Below are positions 62,474-64,000 of a DNA stretch of 64,000 nucleotides, one piece after another. This stretch comes from Mesorhizobium sp. B2-1-1 (lineage in GTDB: Bacteria; Pseudomonadota; Alphaproteobacteria; Rhizobiales; Rhizobiaceae). The DNA lies in assembly GCF_006442975.2 (NCBI RefSeq), contig NZ_CP083954.1:2177501-2241500 (forward strand), in the 5' to 3' direction. Position 1 is the stretch's first letter. The number at the start of each line of letters is the position of its first letter. The notes below the pieces were generated by a model that searched no databases, was not told the origin of the DNA, and saw only the letters and a list, made by a program, of their open reading frames with translations. The position numbers and the translations under genes were made by a program.

Positions 62474-62830
62474 TCAGGCCGTCACTTCGATATCATGGCC
62501 GCCGACCGCCGGCAGCGCCGGATCGTCGCCTGCGGCGGCAATAATGCTGTCGAGCAGGCCGGGGAAGCGGGCATCGAGATCGGCGCGGCGCAGCGTAATC
62601 ATGCGGTTGGTGCCGGCCACTTCTGCGCGGGTCACGCCGGCCTCGCGCAGCTTTGCCAGGTGGTAGCTCAGATTGGTCTTCGAGGCGAGATCGAGGAATT
62701 TGCTGCAGTTTAGCGGCACGCCTTCCTTGCTGGCGAGATAACGCACGATCGCCAGCCGCGTCGGGTCGCCGAGCACGGCGAGCACGATCGGCAGGCTGAT
62801 CTGGTCCGTATTGGGATGTGGCAGGCTCAT
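62474..62830 (-). CDS. ArsR-family transcriptional repressor
   Basis: 118 residues. Winged helix: LPIVLAVLGDPTRLAIVRYLASKEG, DLASKTNLSYHLAKLREAGVTR, RMITLRRADLDARFPGLL. No Cys pair for metal sensing in the recognition helix (only NCSKF). It is divergent from an MFS exporter, with a dyad in the shared region, so it probably represses that gene until a ligand appears. Confidence 0.87.
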   Translation of the reverse strand: MSLPHPNTDQISLPIVLAVLGDPTRLAIVRYLASKEGVPLNCSKFLDLASKTNLSYHLAKLREAGVTRAEVAGTNRMITLRRADLDARFPGLLDSIIAAAGDDPALPAVGGHDIEVTA

Positions 62831-62991
62831 GGTTGCAACCTAAGCACAGTTCCGGCCGATTTCAACGCACCCGCTCCGCGTCTGCCGTGCACCCCGCTCT
62901 CCCTTTCACGACCGTGCTGACACAGGGCTGTCAGGATGGTTGTGCTATTTTTCCCTGGCTTCATTGACATCCTGCCGGGTTATGTCCAATT

Positions 62992-63009
62992 GTTCAATAA
63001 CTTTTGAAC
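62992..63009. promoter_or_regulatory. Candidate ArsR operator upstream of the MFS gene
   Basis: GTTCAA (62992-62997) and TTGAAC (63004-63009) form a perfect inverted repeat with a 6-base centre, 15 bases before the MFS start codon. TTCAA-type dyads are common ArsR-family sites in alphaproteobacteria. Confidence 0.5.
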
Positions 63010-63024
63010 TAAGGACACATCGCC

Positions 63025-64000
63025 ATGGACAAGCGGATTTTCTGGCTTGCGCTCGGATCGTTTGCGATCTCGACCGAAGGCTTCGTCATCTCCAGCCTTC
63101 TGCCCGACATCGCCAGGGATGCCGGCATCTCCGTTCCGCTCGCCGGCACGCTGATCACCGCCTTCGCGCTCGCCTATGCGGTCGGCACGCCGATCCTGGC
63201 GACGCTGACCGGCGAATGGGACCGGCGCCGCGTCATCCTGTGGACGCTGGTGTTCTTCGTCATCGGCAATGTTGCCGCGGCCTTGAGTTCCTCCTTCGAA
63301 GTGCTGCTCGCCGCGCGCATCATCATGGCGCTGTCGTCTGGCCTGTTCGCGGCGACCGCGCAAGGCACGGCGGTGGCGCTGGTCGATGATCATCACCGGG
63401 CCCGCGCCATTGCCGTCGTCGTCGGCGGCACCACGGTGGCGGTGGCGGTGGGCGCCCCGCTCGGTGCGCTGGTCGCGGCGATAGCCGGCTGGCGCGGCAC
63501 GTTCTATGCCATCGCAGGCCTCGGCGCGCTCGCCGGTGCCATCCTCTGGTACCGGCTGCCGCGCGGCATCATCGGCACCAAGCTGCCGCTGAAGCGTCGG
63601 CTGGCGGCGGCAATGCGTCCCGGCGTGATGCCGATCCTGGTGACGACCACACTTGCCCTCATCGGCGCCTTCACCGTGTTCAGCTTCATCGCGCCGCTGG
63701 CCATCGAAGCCAGCGGGCTCTCCCCGATAGCGCTGCCCGGCATGCTGCTCGCCTTCGGCGTCGGCGCCGTCATCGGCAACATCGCCGGCGGCCAGGCCGC
63801 AGACCGCTTCGGCGCTACGCGCACCGTCGGCTGGTCGCTGGCGCTGAGCGCTGCCATGCTCGTCACCTTCTCGCTGATCCCGGCCTTTCTGCCGCATCAT
63901 CTCGCCGGGCCGGCGCTGATGGGCATGATGGTGCCATGGGGCATCGTCGGCTGGGCCTTCCCGCCGGCGCAGGCGAGCCGCATCATCAAGCTCGCCCCGG
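63025..64000 (+). CDS. MFS transporter (partial, runs off the window)
   Basis: At least 325 residues from ATG 63025 (AAGGAC upstream), open at the window end. Twelve-helix MFS start: FWLALGSFAISTEGFVISSLLPDIARD, with the motif A-like region GEWDRRRVILW and a motif C-like segment VAVAVGAPLGALVAAIAGWRGTFYA. DHA1-type drug or sugar efflux family. Divergent from the ArsR gene. Confidence 0.88.
   Translation, partial: MDKRIFWLALGSFAISTEGFVISSLLPDIARDAGISVPLAGTLITAFALAYAVGTPILATLTGEWDRRRVILWTLVFFVIGNVAAALSSSFEVLLAARIIMALSSGLFAATAQGTAVALVDDHHRARAIAVVVGGTTVAVAVGAPLGALVAAIAGWRGTFYAIAGLGALAGAILWYRLPRGIIGTKLPLKRRLAAAMRPGVMPILVTTTLALIGAFTVFSFIAPLAIEASGLSPIALPGMLLAFGVGAVIGNIAGGQAADRFGATRTVGWSLALSAAMLVTFSLIPAFLPHHLAGPALMGMMVPWGIVGWAFPPAQASRIIKLAP

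Overview
This 64-kb window is high-GC chromosomal DNA (roughly 63% G+C by eye) from an alphaproteobacterium of the order Hyphomicrobiales. Mesorhizobium or a close relative is most likely. The reasons are the trxB-lsrB neighbourhood with tandem AbcR-type small RNAs, a PrsDE-like exporter beside a secreted GH16 glycanase, CTTGAC/CTATAT-type promoters, many LysR/HxlR/Lrp regulators, and short inverted-repeat (MITE-like) intergenic elements of a kind common in rhizobia. No rRNA, tRNA, CRISPR array, prophage or complete insertion sequence was found. Species-level placement is inference.

Layout. 1-4.4 kb: small exported or membrane proteins of unknown role, a long gene-poor gap, and a YegS/diacylglycerol-kinase-type lipid kinase. 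4.4-8.2 kb: a minus-strand operon with 4-nt overlaps (GMC oxidoreductase, enolase-superfamily acid-sugar dehydratase, beta-hydroxyacid dehydrogenase), probably for a sugar-acid or polyol. 8.3-12.5 kb: a long-form purC, an acyl-CoA thioesterase and two HxlR-regulator/oxidoreductase divergons. 12.6-14.8 kb: a three-helix membrane protein, a gamma-glutamylcyclotransferase-like protein and an EamA transporter. 15.2-19.8 kb: a self-contained type I secretion locus (RTX-GH16 glycanase, ABC exporter, membrane-fusion protein). 19.8-27.3 kb: CNNM/CBS membrane protein, LysR/dehydrogenase divergon, LssY-like protein, two extensin-like LAS metallopeptidases, DUF3775 and a TPR protein. 27.4-28.2 kb: greA with a structured leader, then a MITE-like element.

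28.2-35.7 kb is an LPS inner-core locus: waaC-waaF-hldD on the minus strand and hldE-gmhA-gmhB on the plus strand supply ADP-L-glycero-D-manno-heptose and transfer heptose. A LysE-type exporter lies between them and a WaaE-like glycosyltransferase follows. 35.8-42.0 kb: an Lrp regulator, trxB, lsrB, an ICMT-like methyltransferase, two AbcR-like sRNAs in tandem and an EF-G-like GTPase. 42.3-48.9 kb: cupin, aspartate aminotransferase, two tandem EAL-domain proteins, a GST, an intact antitoxin next to a frameshifted RelE/ParE toxin, a cold-shock gene, a small secreted protein and an alkyl-DNA methyltransferase. 49-54 kb: lytic transglycosylase lipoprotein, GNAT enzyme and a sugar ABC importer lacking a local ATPase. 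54-64 kb: DUF899, DUF4142, cupin and RidA genes, a MITE-like element, a small AT-rich ORF, carB preceded by an octamer satellite, an SH3 protein, a phosphoesterase whose 3' end is tandemly duplicated, and an ArsR/MFS pair cut by the window edge.

Themes. Envelope and surface polysaccharide functions dominate (LPS heptose, EPS-type glycanase export, LAS peptidases, transglycosylase). Post-transcriptional control is visible at two places: the AbcR-like pair beside lsrB, and a terminator hairpin in the greA leader. All functions rest on sequence motifs read by eye; no database search was run.
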